Positions 50,265 through 60,096 of a stretch of DNA of 64,000 nucleotides are shown in pieces (within the stretch, counting starts at the first letter, position 1; the number at the start of each line of letters is the position of its first letter). The position numbers were made by a program, and so were the translations under genes. The DNA comes from Lachnospira rogosae (lineage in GTDB: Bacteria > Bacillota > Clostridia > Lachnospirales > Lachnospiraceae). The stretch lies in assembly GCF_040096455.1 (NCBI RefSeq), contig NZ_JBBMER010000004.1:62001-126000 (forward strand), in the 5' to 3' direction. The notes under the pieces were generated by a model, which had not been told where the DNA came from, did not search any database, and worked only from the letters and a program-made list of their open reading frames with translations.

Positions 50265-51143
50265 ATGAGCGATTATATTATTAACAAACCTGATGATTTT
50301 GAATTGAATGAAACACTTGAATGTGGACAGTGCTTCCATTTTAATAAGCTTGATGAAAATGATTATGTCCTTACAGCATTTGGACATATGTTACATATAA
50401 TACAGACTGAAAAAGAAATTGTATTTTATGATACTGACGAGAAGCTGTATATGGATTTGTGGAGAAATTATTTTGATATAGACAGGAATTATGGTCTTAT
50501 AAAGGAAAGGCTTCTAAAGAAAGATGATAAGCTTAAGGAAGCAATTGAGGCAATGTCAGGTGTCAGAATTCTTAATCAGGAATTTTTTGAGACACTTATT
50601 TCATTTATTATATCGCAGAACAAACAGATACCACATATAAAGAAGATTGTTGCAGATATTTCTGCAAAGTATGGCGATTATGCGGGTGAGGTGAAAGGTG
50701 TACCTATGTATACATTTCCTGATGTAAGGAAGTTAGCCAAAGCAGAAGTAGAGGATTTGAAGGAATTAAAGACAGGCTTTAGAGCACCTTACATATATGA
50801 TGCCGTAAAATGTGTCGGCGAGGGAAAAATCAGCTATGATGAGCTTATTGCACTGGATAGTGAGCAGGGCATTGAGAAAATGTGTCAGATAAAAGGGGTT
50901 GGCAACAAGGTCGCAAGCTGTGTAAGCCTTTTTGCATTGGGTAAAAGGGACAGCTTTCCTATTGATGTGTGGATAAAAAGAATAATGGAATATCTGTATT
51001 TTGACGGAAATGATACTTCCAAAGATGTTATAGCTGCATTTGCTAAGGAAAGATTTGGCGAGCTTGGCGGATATGCACAGCAGTATCTTTTCTATTATGG
51101 AAAGACTGTCAAGATGGGTGTCGCTAATAAGAATAAAAAATAA
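50265..51143 (+). CDS. ogg: 8-oxoguanine DNA glycosylase/AP lyase (Ogg1-type)
   Basis: 292 aa base-excision repair enzyme. N-terminal Ogg domain (FELNETLECGQCFHF), then HhH-GPD: FISQNKQIPHIKKIV-like segment, hairpin KGVGNKVASCVSLFAL (catalytic Lys) and FPIDVWIKRIM (catalytic Asp). The ATG at 50265 has GGGAGGAG upstream. Confidence 0.92.
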   Translation: MSDYIINKPDDFELNETLECGQCFHFNKLDENDYVLTAFGHMLHIIQTEKEIVFYDTDEKLYMDLWRNYFDIDRNYGLIKERLLKKDDKLKEAIEAMSGVRILNQEFFETLISFIISQNKQIPHIKKIVADISAKYGDYAGEVKGVPMYTFPDVRKLAKAEVEDLKELKTGFRAPYIYDAVKCVGEGKISYDELIALDSEQGIEKMCQIKGVGNKVASCVSLFALGKRDSFPIDVWIKRIMEYLYFDGNDTSKDVIAAFAKERFGELGGYAQQYLFYYGKTVKMGVANKNKK

Positions 51144-51192
51144 AAAAAGTATAATCAAAATGTTAAATCATTAATATATTTAGAAATAGCTG

Positions 51193-51261
51193 TTGACAAA
51201 TTATTAGCCGGGTGCTATCTTAATTTTATTGAAATTAGCACTCGGTTGAAATGAGTGCTAA
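51193..51261 (+). promoter_or_regulatory. groESL promoter with CIRCE operator
   Basis: TTGACA (51193-51198), 17 bp, TATCTT (51216-51221). CIRCE: TTAGCACTC (51235-51243), 9 nt, GAGTGCTAA (51253-51261), a perfect match to the HrcA operator. Repressed by HrcA and induced by heat, by family knowledge. A half-site-like TTAGCCGGGTGCTAT lies in the promoter itself. Confidence 0.95.
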
Positions 51262-51318
51262 CAAGCAAAAAACAAATTGCTGCCATATACATTTCAGACA
51301 GCGGAATGGAGGATATAT

Positions 51319-51606
51319 ATGAAATTAGTACCATTAGGAGACAGAGTTGTAATTAAAGCATTAGTTGCAGAAGAAACTACAAAGTCAGGTATCGTATTAC
51401 CAGGACAGGCAAAGGAGAAACCATCTCAGGCAGAGGTAGTTGCAGTTGGACCTGGCGGGGTTGTTGATGGCAAGGAAGTTACAATGCAGGTTAAGCCTGG
51501 TGATAAGGTAATATATTCTAAGTATGCTGGAACAGAAGTTAAGCTTGATGATGAAGAATACATCGTTGTAAAGCAGAATGATATTCTTGCGGTAATCGAG
51601 GACTAA
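51319..51606 (+). CDS. groES: Co-chaperonin GroES
   Basis: 95 aa: MKLVPLGDRVVIKALVAEE, mobile loop ETTKSGIVLPGQAKEKP, VKPGDKVIYSKYAGTEV. Caps GroEL. The start at 51319 has GGAGGATATAT; the upstream open frame is not conserved. Confidence 0.98.
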   Translation: MKLVPLGDRVVIKALVAEETTKSGIVLPGQAKEKPSQAEVVAVGPGGVVDGKEVTMQVKPGDKVIYSKYAGTEVKLDDEEYIVVKQNDILAVIED

Positions 51607-51701
51607 TCAGATACAGCCAGTTTACTGGCGGATATATGAAAAGTGATAGTTAGTTGATATCAGATATATTTTTATTACAGATAATAATGGAGGTAATAGC
51701 A

Positions 51702-53327
51702 ATGGCAAAGGAAATTAAATACGGAATTGAAGCAAGAAAAGCTCTTGAAGAGGGTGTTAATAAATTAGCTAATACTGTAAGGGTTACAATCGGACCAAAG
51801 GGACGTAACGTAGTTCTTGATAAATCATATGGTGCACCACTTATCACTAACGATGGTGTTACAATCGCTAAGGATATCGAACTTGAAGATGCATTTGAGA
51901 ATATGGGTGCCCAGCTTGTAAAGGAAGTTGCTACTAAGACTAATGATGTAGCAGGTGATGGTACAACAACAGCTACAGTTCTTGCACAGGCTATGGTTAA
52001 TGCAGGTATGAAGAACTTAGCAGCAGGTGCTAACCCAATCATCTTAAGAAAAGGTATGAAGAAGGCTACTGATTGTGCAGTTGAAGCTATTGCACATATG
52101 AGCGAGAAGGTTACAGGAAAAGACCAGATTGCAAAGGTTGCATCTATCTCAGCTGGTGATGAAGAAGTAGGTCAGATGGTAGCTGATGCTATGGAAAAGG
52201 TTTCTAATGATGGTGTTATCACAATCGAAGAATCTAAGACAATGAAGACAGAACTTGATCTTGTAGAAGGTATGCAGTTCGATAGAGGATATATTTCAGC
52301 ATATATGGCAACGGATATGGATAAGATGGAAGCTAACCTTGATAACCCATATATCCTTATCACAGATAAGAAGATTTCTAATATTCAGGAAATCTTACCA
52401 GTTCTTGAACAGATAGTCCAGAGCGGTGCTAAGCTTCTTATCATTGCAGAAGATGTTGAAGGTGAAGCTCTTACGACACTTATCGTTAATAAGTTAAGAG
52501 GTACATTCAATGTTGTAGCTGTCAAAGCACCTGGATATGGTGACAGACGTAAGGAAATGCTTAAGGATATCGCTATTCTTACAGGTGGTCAGGTTATCTC
52601 AGAAGAACTTGGTCTTGAACTTAAGGATACAACAATGGATATGCTTGGTAGAGCTAAGTCAGTTAAGGTTCAGAAAGAAAATACAGTTATCGTTGACGGC
52701 GAAGGTGCTAAGGAAGATATCGAAGCAAGAGTTGCACAGATTCGTGCACAGCTTGAAGAAACAACATCTGACTTTGATAAGGAAAAGTTACAGGAAAGAC
52801 TTGCTAAGCTTGCAGGCGGCGTAGCTGTTATCAGAGTTGGTGCTGCAACAGAAACAGAGATGAAGGAAGCTAAGCTTCGTATGGAAGATGCCCTTAATGC
52901 AACAAGAGCTGCTGTAGAAGAAGGCGTTATCTCAGGTGGTGGTTCTGCTTATATCCACGCTTCTAAGAAGGTTGCTGAACTTGCTGCTACACTCAGTGGT
53001 GATGAGAAGACAGGTGCAGAGATTATTCTTAAGGCACTTGAAGCTCCTTTATACCACATTGCTCACAATGCAGGTCTTGAAGGTGCAGTTATCATCAACA
53101 AAGTAAGAGAGTCAGAAGTAGGAACAGGTTACGATGCTCTTAATGATGAATACGTTAATATGATTGATGCTGGTATTCTTGACCCAGCTAAGGTTACAAG
53201 AAGTGCATTACAGAATGCTACAAGTGTAGCTTCAACACTCCTTACAACAGAGTCAGTTGTAGCTGATATCAAAGAAGATACACCAGCAATGCCAGCAGGA
53301 GCTGCCGGTATGGGCGGAATGATGTAA
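51702..53327 (+). CDS. groEL: Chaperonin GroEL
   Basis: 541 aa ATP-dependent folding chamber. KEIKYGIEARKALEEGVN, VTIGPKGRNVVLDKS, NDVAGDGTTTATVLAQA (ATP site) and the GGM-type tail (AGAAGMGGMM). TGGAGG before the ATG; 95 nt after groES in the HrcA-controlled operon. Confidence 0.99.
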   Translation: MAKEIKYGIEARKALEEGVNKLANTVRVTIGPKGRNVVLDKSYGAPLITNDGVTIAKDIELEDAFENMGAQLVKEVATKTNDVAGDGTTTATVLAQAMVNAGMKNLAAGANPIILRKGMKKATDCAVEAIAHMSEKVTGKDQIAKVASISAGDEEVGQMVADAMEKVSNDGVITIEESKTMKTELDLVEGMQFDRGYISAYMATDMDKMEANLDNPYILITDKKISNIQEILPVLEQIVQSGAKLLIIAEDVEGEALTTLIVNKLRGTFNVVAVKAPGYGDRRKEMLKDIAILTGGQVISEELGLELKDTTMDMLGRAKSVKVQKENTVIVDGEGAKEDIEARVAQIRAQLEETTSDFDKEKLQERLAKLAGGVAVIRVGAATETEMKEAKLRMEDALNATRAAVEEGVISGGGSAYIHASKKVAELAATLSGDEKTGAEIILKALEAPLYHIAHNAGLEGAVIINKVRESEVGTGYDALNDEYVNMIDAGILDPAKVTRSALQNATSVASTLLTTESVVADIKEDTPAMPAGAAGMGGMM

Positions 53328-53390
53328 TAAGTAATAATTTGCTATACATCAGTAAGTTGATAAAATAAATTTAACACTTACATTATATTA

Positions 53391-53441
53391 AAAAAGTCCC
53401 TTTGTTTATGTTTTATATTCATAAACAAGGGGACTTTTTGT
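53391..53441 (+). terminator. groESL terminator
   Basis: AAAAAGTCCCTTTGTTTAT (53391-53409) pairs with ATAAACAAGGGGACTTTTT (53421-53439) at 18 of 19 positions. Confidence 0.9.
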
Positions 53442-53535
53442 TGTGTAATGTATAAGCAATATGTTATGCTATCAAGGTTATTAAGTGGATTACAGCAGAT
53501 TGAGCTGATTCATATATTTCAGGAGAGCTTGGTTT

Positions 53536-54888
53536 ATGTTTTTTAATAGAAGAAAGAATGATGATTTGTCAGAAAAGCTGGTTAAACTGGTTGTTCCGAT
53601 AGCTATACAGCAGTTTATGTTGGCACTTGTGAGTGCCACAGATGCGGTTATGCTGGGCTTTGTAGACCAGACCTCGTTGTCTGCAGCTTCACTTGCCGGA
53701 CAGATACAGTTTGTGCTTAATTTGTTTATAGCAGGGATAACAGCAGGCTCAGGAATAATGATTTCACAGTACTGGGGAAAGAAGGACATAAAAGCTATTG
53801 AAAAGGTCATGCCGGTGGCTTTATATGCTAATCTGTTGTCAGGTGGCATATTCACTATTCTTGCGTTTCTCATACCTGAGGGACTTATAAGGATATTCAC
53901 TAACGAACCGGAGCTTATTGCAAGCGGTACACTATATATCAGGGCGGTAGCCTTATCCTATGTGCTGTGTGCAGTATCACAGGTATATCTGATTCTTCTT
54001 AAGAATACAGGAAGGGCAGCTCAAAGCTCTGTTATCAGCTCATCAGCAGTTGCAGTTAATATAGTCTGCAATGCTGTCCTTATATTTGGACTACTTGGTA
54101 TGCCACGTCTTGGCATACGTGGAGCGGCTTATGCAACTGTAATATCAAGAGTGATAGAGCTTGTATGGGCATATATTGCAGTTAACAAAGACAGGATTGC
54201 CACTCTGGAGTGGAAAGGAATTATTCATACAGATAAAGCACTTACAAGAGATTTCTGGTATTACACAATGCCTGTGCTATGTGCCTCCTTAGTGTGGGGC
54301 ATTGCATTTGTATTATACTCAGTTATACTTGGACATATGGGAAGTGATGCTGTTGCAGCGAATTCCATAGCCAGTATAGTAAAGAGTATGGTACAGTGCG
54401 TTATAAGGGGCGTTAGTGCCGGGGCAGGAATTATTATAGGTAATCTACTAGGAGCAGGTAAGCTTTATAAAGCCAGGGAATATGGTGGAAGAATTACAAG
54501 ACTGTCAATAGCGATTGGGATAATAACAGGTCTGCTTCTTATAGTTATAGCTCCGGTTGTATCGCGTGCAGCCCCTATGTCAGATACAGCGAAGGGGTAT
54601 CTTGGCTTTATGCTGATAGTCCTCGGCATTAATCTGATGGGGCAGTCGGTGAATACAACTGTTCTGGATGGAATATTCTGCGCTGGTGGTGATGCAAAGT
54701 TTGATATGAAGGGAAATATTGGTGCAATGTGGTTCTTTGCAGTTCCACTTGGCTTTGTTGCAGCATTTGTATTCAATGCACCAGTCTGGCTTGTATATAT
54801 CATAATAAGCCTTGATGAGCTTGTAAAGCTCCCGGCAGTATATATACATTATAAGAAGTATATTTGGGTAAGAAATATTACAAGATAA
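53536..54888 (+). CDS. MATE family efflux transporter
   Basis: 450 aa with twelve predicted membrane helices in two related halves; MATE features near the start (PIAIQQFMLALVSATDAVML) and in the middle (ISSSAVAVNIVCNAVLIFG). Cation-coupled export of drugs or metabolites; substrate unknown. CAGGAGAGC precedes the ATG. Monocistronic. Confidence 0.93.
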   Translation: MFFNRRKNDDLSEKLVKLVVPIAIQQFMLALVSATDAVMLGFVDQTSLSAASLAGQIQFVLNLFIAGITAGSGIMISQYWGKKDIKAIEKVMPVALYANLLSGGIFTILAFLIPEGLIRIFTNEPELIASGTLYIRAVALSYVLCAVSQVYLILLKNTGRAAQSSVISSSAVAVNIVCNAVLIFGLLGMPRLGIRGAAYATVISRVIELVWAYIAVNKDRIATLEWKGIIHTDKALTRDFWYYTMPVLCASLVWGIAFVLYSVILGHMGSDAVAANSIASIVKSMVQCVIRGVSAGAGIIIGNLLGAGKLYKAREYGGRITRLSIAIGIITGLLLIVIAPVVSRAAPMSDTAKGYLGFMLIVLGINLMGQSVNTTVLDGIFCAGGDAKFDMKGNIGAMWFFAVPLGFVAAFVFNAPVWLVYIIISLDELVKLPAVYIHYKKYIWVRNITR

Positions 54889-54982
54889 AATACCAGGGAT
54901 AGTTGTTTCTATTTAAAAAAGTCAGGGGGTATGTTATAATACTTCCATATTGGATTTTAATTGTCACGCAGGAGGAATGGTG

Positions 54983-56806
54983 ATGGCTGATATTGATGAG
55001 CTTAAAAAGAAACTTGAAGATGGATGGATAAAGGGTGAACCTTATGTATTTGTAAGTTATGCAAGTAAGGATAAAGAGAAAGTTTATGAATTTGTATATG
55101 AACTTAGAAAACGTGGAATTAATGTATATATAGATATAGAGCTTCAGGAGAATATTTCTAAGAACTGGTTACAGAATATTAAGGAGCGTTTATATGATGT
55201 TGATTGTGTTGCTATGATTTCATTTCTTAGTCTTAACTATTTCCGTAGTTATGCCTGCCTTATAGAACAGCTTGTAACACGTTCAGAGGATTTAAAGATG
55301 GAAAAAGGTAAGTATCTTGAGAATTTTTATATTGCATTGGATGATAATATGTCTACAATACAAAAAATGGAAGATGCAGTGTATAATAATACAGTTGCAA
55401 AAGAAAGTCAGAGTATGGCAATAAAGATGGTTCCAGAGGAAGTAAATGTCCTTAAAGATGTCATGGAAGATAATATTGCAGTAAAGAGCAAGTTAAAGAA
55501 AGATGTCAGGTCAACTATAGATAGTCTGAATACAGCACATAGAGTTGCGATAAGTATGCTTAGTTATATTTTTAAAGAGTCAAGCTATAGTATTCAGAAA
55601 TATGGAACAGCTGGTGATTGTGCACAGTTAATGTATAACAATTTTACTAATGATAAGAATGACAAAATTAATATTGATGTATTGGAGGAACTTAAAGAAA
55701 AGTACATCAATGCTTCATCATCTGCCACAACTACATCATCTACAGCAAGTCAGAGCAGTGCTTCTGCACCAGCCGTTAAGAATAATACTACAGAAGCTGA
55801 CATTGAGAATAATAGAACTTCTGATAATATTCAGAGTACAGAGAATAACAATGTGGCAAATAATAACACAAATATCAATGAAATAGACAGCAATGATATT
55901 ATTGATGATGAAAATAGCACATCAACAGACAGCGTTACTACAGATGATTTTGCCACATCTACAGACAACAACAATATAACTGATAACACCAGAACAAGAC
56001 AGGCTACAAGTACAGGTGATATCAGATTTACGCTTTATGGCAAGGAGTATGAGCTTAATCAGTCAGATATGATGCTTACATTTTTTGCACATATTCTTAA
56101 TAAACATCAGGATACTGTGGACGAACTTCCTTCGTATAATGGGATGAACTGCGTATCTGATGTTGATTATAGTCTTTCTGAGAATCGTAAGGCAGATATG
56201 CCTACATATTTCAGAAGCTGTGAATTCTTTGAATTCGCTAATGGAAGCCATATATGCGTTGGAACATCATATTCAGTAGTAGACAAGTTAAAGAAAATGG
56301 CACTTCTGCTTAATATATGTGGTGAAAGCCCAGAGATATTCAGCTCAGAACAGGTTGAACTTCCAGCGGTAAAGGTCAGAGGTGGTTCTTCTGCTGGCGG
56401 CAAGGGAAGTGGAGCACTTGTGAAATTCAGCGTATATGGTAATGAATACGCGCAGAACCAGACAGATATGCTTGGAACAATATGCAGTTCTGTTATAGCT
56501 AAGCACCCAGACAAGTTAGAGGAAGCAGCAGATGCTTTATTATGTATTGATGTTAAAGATTATACAGATGTTGCTAAAGAAGACAGACCAGTATATTTCT
56601 CATCAATGAACAGATATGAAGTAAATGGCACAGCTTATAGTGTTGGTGGAAGCTTCGGAATGAAAGAAAAGCTTAAAATGATTGCTAAATTACTTATAAT
56701 GTGCGACGAAAGCAAGGATATAATTGATATAGAAGACTATGAGATACCAGATGTAAAGGTTAAGGCGGCTGCAGGCACTAAGAAGAAAATTAATTACTTT
56801 GATTAA
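54983..56806 (+). CDS. TIR-domain protein with two C-terminal repeats
   Basis: 607 aa. Residues ~18-115 are a TIR domain (PYVFVSYASKDKEKVYEFVY, GINVYIDIELQ, SLNYFRSYACLIEQL, the last with the Ser/Cys/Glu pattern of TIR NADases, so possibly NAD-cleaving). A Ser/Thr/Asn-rich linker spans ~250-350. Two repeats of ~100 residues follow: FTLYGKEYELNQSDMMLTFF and FSVYGNEYAQNQTDMLGTIC, each ending in a Lys-Leu-Lys-x-Met-Ala helix (KLKKMALLLNICGE, KLKMIAKLLIMCDE). The repeat was not recognised. AGGAGGA lies before ATG 54983. Confidence 0.85.
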   Translation: MADIDELKKKLEDGWIKGEPYVFVSYASKDKEKVYEFVYELRKRGINVYIDIELQENISKNWLQNIKERLYDVDCVAMISFLSLNYFRSYACLIEQLVTRSEDLKMEKGKYLENFYIALDDNMSTIQKMEDAVYNNTVAKESQSMAIKMVPEEVNVLKDVMEDNIAVKSKLKKDVRSTIDSLNTAHRVAISMLSYIFKESSYSIQKYGTAGDCAQLMYNNFTNDKNDKINIDVLEELKEKYINASSSATTTSSTASQSSASAPAVKNNTTEADIENNRTSDNIQSTENNNVANNNTNINEIDSNDIIDDENSTSTDSVTTDDFATSTDNNNITDNTRTRQATSTGDIRFTLYGKEYELNQSDMMLTFFAHILNKHQDTVDELPSYNGMNCVSDVDYSLSENRKADMPTYFRSCEFFEFANGSHICVGTSYSVVDKLKKMALLLNICGESPEIFSSEQVELPAVKVRGGSSAGGKGSGALVKFSVYGNEYAQNQTDMLGTICSSVIAKHPDKLEEAADALLCIDVKDYTDVAKEDRPVYFSSMNRYEVNGTAYSVGGSFGMKEKLKMIAKLLIMCDESKDIIDIEDYEIPDVKVKAAAGTKKKINYFD

Positions 56807-56836
56807 TTGGAAGTATTACAAGATAGGAGTAGTTTT

Positions 56837-57349
56837 ATGTTTGATGTAGCAGTAGAACAGATAGTAAAGGTAAAACCGCCTAAGACAGCAGTTGTTTATA
56901 AGGCATTGCTTATAATAGGCTGTATTGTGGCGGCTACAACCATACCACAGACAAGAACATTTGGAATAATTGTGCTTGCATTATTTGCGGTGATGACATT
57001 TTTGGTATTCCAGTATTATAATGCAGAGCTTGAGTATTCGATAGTGGATGATACGCTTACGATTGATAGGATTATGGCAAAATCAGCAAGAAAAAGATGT
57101 GGTGTGTATACACTTTCAAGAGCAAAGCTTGTGGCAAGAGCTGATTCGCAGGATGCACTCCGTATGAACCATATGGACGTTAAGACTTATGATTATTCAG
57201 TTGGTGCAAGCAACCACGATTCGGTTGTCATATATGCTTATAATGAACATAACGAACTGGTCAGGGTATTTGTATATCCTGATGAACGTATTCTTCACAG
57301 CATACAAAATGTTGTTGAAAAAGATGTGTTTAAAGTTATTGACTTTTAA
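56837..57349 (+). CDS. DUF6106 family membrane protein
   Basis: 170 aa with two membrane helices (~20-38 and ~45-62), then a PH-like beta-rich domain (AELEYSIVDDTLTIDRIMAK, HDSVVIYAYNEHNELVRVFVYP). Common in Lachnospiraceae; function unknown. Follows the TIR gene by 30 nt with GGAGTAG and shares its terminator, so the two form an operon. Confidence 0.8.
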   Translation: MFDVAVEQIVKVKPPKTAVVYKALLIIGCIVAATTIPQTRTFGIIVLALFAVMTFLVFQYYNAELEYSIVDDTLTIDRIMAKSARKRCGVYTLSRAKLVARADSQDALRMNHMDVKTYDYSVGASNHDSVVIYAYNEHNELVRVFVYPDERILHSIQNVVEKDVFKVIDF

Positions 57350-57429
57350 AAAATGCTCTGATACAATTCTAATATTATAAACAAAAGGAATATGATAGAA
57401 CGTTTATCAGATTTCTCCACACAGAAATG

Positions 57430-57455
57430 TCCGAATTAAGTATTCGGATTTTTTT
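57430..57455 (+). terminator. Rho-independent terminator of the TIR-DUF6106 operon
   Basis: TCCGAAT-TAAGT-ATTCGGA followed by seven T (57449-57455). Confidence 0.9.
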
Positions 57456-57527
57456 GTACCAAGAATTGCGTTATTACGCGCATATAACTTAATTATTTTA
57501 TTCACAGGAAAGCGAGGACAAAGGAAA

Positions 57528-58988
57528 ATGGGTACAATTATTGGTGAGGGCATTACATTTGACGATGTGTTATTAGTTCCACAGTATTCAGAAGTAACAC
57601 CTAATATGATCGATTTAACAACTAATCTTACAAAGAATATTAAGCTTAATATTCCTTTGATGAGTGCAGGTATGGACACAGTTACTGAACATAGAATGGC
57701 AATCGCTATGGCAAGACAGGGTGGTATAGGTATTATCCACAAGAATATGTCAGTTGAGCAGCAGGCAGAGGAAGTTGATAAGGTAAAAAGATCAGAGAAT
57801 GGAGTAATTACAGATCCATTTTTCTTACATCCAGATAATACATTACAGGAAGCTAACGAACTTATGGGTAAGTTCAGAATTTCTGGTGTTCCTATCACAG
57901 ATGATGATAGAAAGCTTGTTGGTATTATTACTAACAGAGATCTTAAATTTGAAGAAGATTTCTCAAGACCAATTAAGGAATGTATGACAAGCGAGAATCT
58001 TGTAACAGCTCCAGTTGGAATTACTCTTGAAGAAGCTAAGAAGATCCTTGGCAAGGCAAGAAAAGAAAAGCTTCCAATCGTTGATGATGAATTCAAGTTA
58101 AGAGGGCTTATTACAATAAAGGATATTGAGAAGTCTATTAAGTATCCTGCGTCTGCACATGATTCACAGGGAAGACTTCTTGCAGGTGCTGCAGTTGGTA
58201 TTACAGCCAATGTTATGGATAGAGTTCAGGCTCTTGTTGATGCAAGTGTTGACTGTATTGTAATTGATTCAGCACATGGTCACTCTAAGAATATTATTAC
58301 AACATTAAAGAATATCAAGTCAGCATTCCCTGATTTACAGGTAATCGCTGGTAACATTGCTACAGGTGCAGCTGCTAAGGCACTTTGCGAAGCTGGTGTA
58401 GATGCAGTTAAGGTTGGTATAGGACCTGGTTCTATCTGTACAACAAGAGTTGTTGCTGGTATTGGTGTACCTCAGGTAACAGCAGTTATGGATGCTTATG
58501 CAGAAGCTAAGAAGTTCGGTATTCCAGTTATCGCTGATGGTGGTATCAAGTTCTCAGGTGATATAGTTAAGGCTATTGCTGCCGGTGGTAGTGTATGTAT
58601 GCTCGGAAGTCTTCTTGCAGGCTGTGATGAAGCTCCTGGTTCATTTGAGTTATTCCAGGGCAGAAAGTATAAGGTTTATAGAGGTATGGGTTCTATTGCA
58701 GCTATGGAGAATGGAAGCAAGGACAGATACTTCCAGACAGGTGCTAAGAAGCTTGTTCCAGAAGGTGTTGAAGGACGTGTTGCATATAAGGGACTTGTTG
58801 AAGATACAATATTCCAGCTTATGGGAGGTCTTCGTTCAGGTATGGGTTATTGTGGAGCACCTACAATTCCATTGCTTCAGGAGACAGGTAAGTTTATTAA
58901 GATGTCATCTGCTGCATTAAGAGAGAGTCATCCACACGATATTCATATCACTAAGGAAGCCCCTAACTACTCAGTAGAGAACGCTTAA
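57528..58988 (+). CDS. guaB: IMP dehydrogenase
   Basis: 486 aa. Oxidises IMP to XMP, the committed step of GMP synthesis. GEGITFDDVLLVPQYSEV start, two CBS domains (~95-210), and the catalytic loop GIGPGSICTTRVVAGIGVPQ with the nucleophilic Cys (~303); GMGYCGAPTI near the C-terminal flap. No purine riboswitch was recognised in the 180 nt upstream. Confidence 0.98.
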   Translation: MGTIIGEGITFDDVLLVPQYSEVTPNMIDLTTNLTKNIKLNIPLMSAGMDTVTEHRMAIAMARQGGIGIIHKNMSVEQQAEEVDKVKRSENGVITDPFFLHPDNTLQEANELMGKFRISGVPITDDDRKLVGIITNRDLKFEEDFSRPIKECMTSENLVTAPVGITLEEAKKILGKARKEKLPIVDDEFKLRGLITIKDIEKSIKYPASAHDSQGRLLAGAAVGITANVMDRVQALVDASVDCIVIDSAHGHSKNIITTLKNIKSAFPDLQVIAGNIATGAAAKALCEAGVDAVKVGIGPGSICTTRVVAGIGVPQVTAVMDAYAEAKKFGIPVIADGGIKFSGDIVKAIAAGGSVCMLGSLLAGCDEAPGSFELFQGRKYKVYRGMGSIAAMENGSKDRYFQTGAKKLVPEGVEGRVAYKGLVEDTIFQLMGGLRSGMGYCGAPTIPLLQETGKFIKMSSAALRESHPHDIHITKEAPNYSVENA

Positions 58989-59034
58989 TATAAAGCTGTT
59001 ATTATAAACAGATTAGAATAATAGATATTTAATC

Positions 59035-59072
59035 AACCCCGGCATTAATTAATTTTAATGCTGGGGTTGTTT
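59035..59072 (+). terminator. guaB terminator
   Basis: AACCCCGGCATTAA pairs with TTAATGCTGGGGTT, followed by GTTTGT. Confidence 0.88.
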
Positions 59073-59332
59073 GTGCGTCAATTTTAGTGTATTATCTTTG
59101 GGATATTAAATGTGAAATATGCACAAGTTGTATATGATAAATGTGGCAAATTGAATAAACTGTCTAAACAATTAAACTGATAAGCATTTATAAGTGAAAA
59201 TAAAATCCGATAATAAGTGTTTATAAGTGAAAATTGATGTTGCTAATATATGTTTTCTTGATGTATAATAATCTTACAGTAAAATTGTATGAATAATGTA
59301 TTTATAGAAGGTTATGCACAAGGAGAAGAGGT
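59073..59332 (+). promoter_or_regulatory. Upstream region of cheX with direct repeats
   Basis: TTTATAAGTGAAAAT occurs at 59187-59201 and again at 59220-59234, within longer ~22-bp similar blocks 33 bp apart. A TATAAT at 59264-59269 (preceded by TTGATG) is the likely -10 box. Between the repeats is TCCGATAAT, reminiscent of a sigma-28 -10 box, but no matching TAAA was found at the right distance. Confidence 0.4.
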
Positions 59333-59917
59333 ATGCAGGATAAGATGATTAACAAGTATATTGCTAAGAATCATTCTGGATCTGTATTTACTGACAATGA
59401 ATTGCAGGTTATCAAGGATGGTAATATAGATGATATGGTTACAACATTTCTTGATATGAATACAGAATATTATAATAAGCAGATGCAGAGTGTTTTAAAG
59501 GTATTTACACAGTTTATGAGCACTGAGATTGAACTTGAGAGAATAATATATCAGAAGGAATTTGATGGCAAATTTGTTGGCTGTCAGATTATGGACGGAG
59601 ATATAGATGTATTCTTAGGGATAGCAGGTGAAGATGCTGACCTTCTTTGCGTTGCATCTACATTTTCCCAGGAAGATATGAATAAGTTTGATGCTGATGC
59701 TTATGATGCAATATGCGAGCTTATTAATATTATTAATGGTGCATATGCGACTAAGCTCAGTTATGAAGAGATAGAGGTGTCTTTACACCCACCAGTATTT
59801 TATCAGGATACACAGATTAAAGCGGATAATGGAATGTATGTAGTTACATTTAATATGAAAGGACATAGATTTAATCTGCTTATGGTTGCAGATGATAAAG
59901 TTAAGCTTAATGTATAA
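59333..59917 (+). CDS. cheX: Chemotaxis protein CheX-like (CheC/CheX/FliY family)
   Basis: 194 aa. The C-terminal ~120 residues resemble CheX/CheC phosphatases (CQIMDGDIDVFLGIAG, AICELINIINGAYATKLSYE with the helix carrying the E-x2-N signature). Probably dephosphorylates CheY-P. AAGGAGAAGAGGT precedes the ATG; next to a CheY gene, which supports the role. Confidence 0.82.
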   Translation: MQDKMINKYIAKNHSGSVFTDNELQVIKDGNIDDMVTTFLDMNTEYYNKQMQSVLKVFTQFMSTEIELERIIYQKEFDGKFVGCQIMDGDIDVFLGIAGEDADLLCVASTFSQEDMNKFDADAYDAICELINIINGAYATKLSYEEIEVSLHPPVFYQDTQIKADNGMYVVTFNMKGHRFNLLMVADDKVKLNV

Positions 59918-60096
59918 AAATATATGTACATAGTTAAGGCGTATTACAGAAGCTGAAGTTGTTAATAATCATCAGTCAATTATTTGTTAGTTGATGAATT
60001 GTTATAGATATATTGCATTTGCAGTTGATTACAGATACTAAATGCTTCTGCACAAGCCGGGTGGTTAATTATAGACATATGGAACGGAGGAATATT

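Noticed and set aside
52537..52824. Overlapping frames within groEL and guaB
   Set aside because: Shadows of highly conserved genes in other frames.
57350..57527. Possible purine riboswitch before guaB
   Set aside because: No conserved xpt-pbuX or PreQ1-type core was seen; the only structure is the terminator of the upstream operon.
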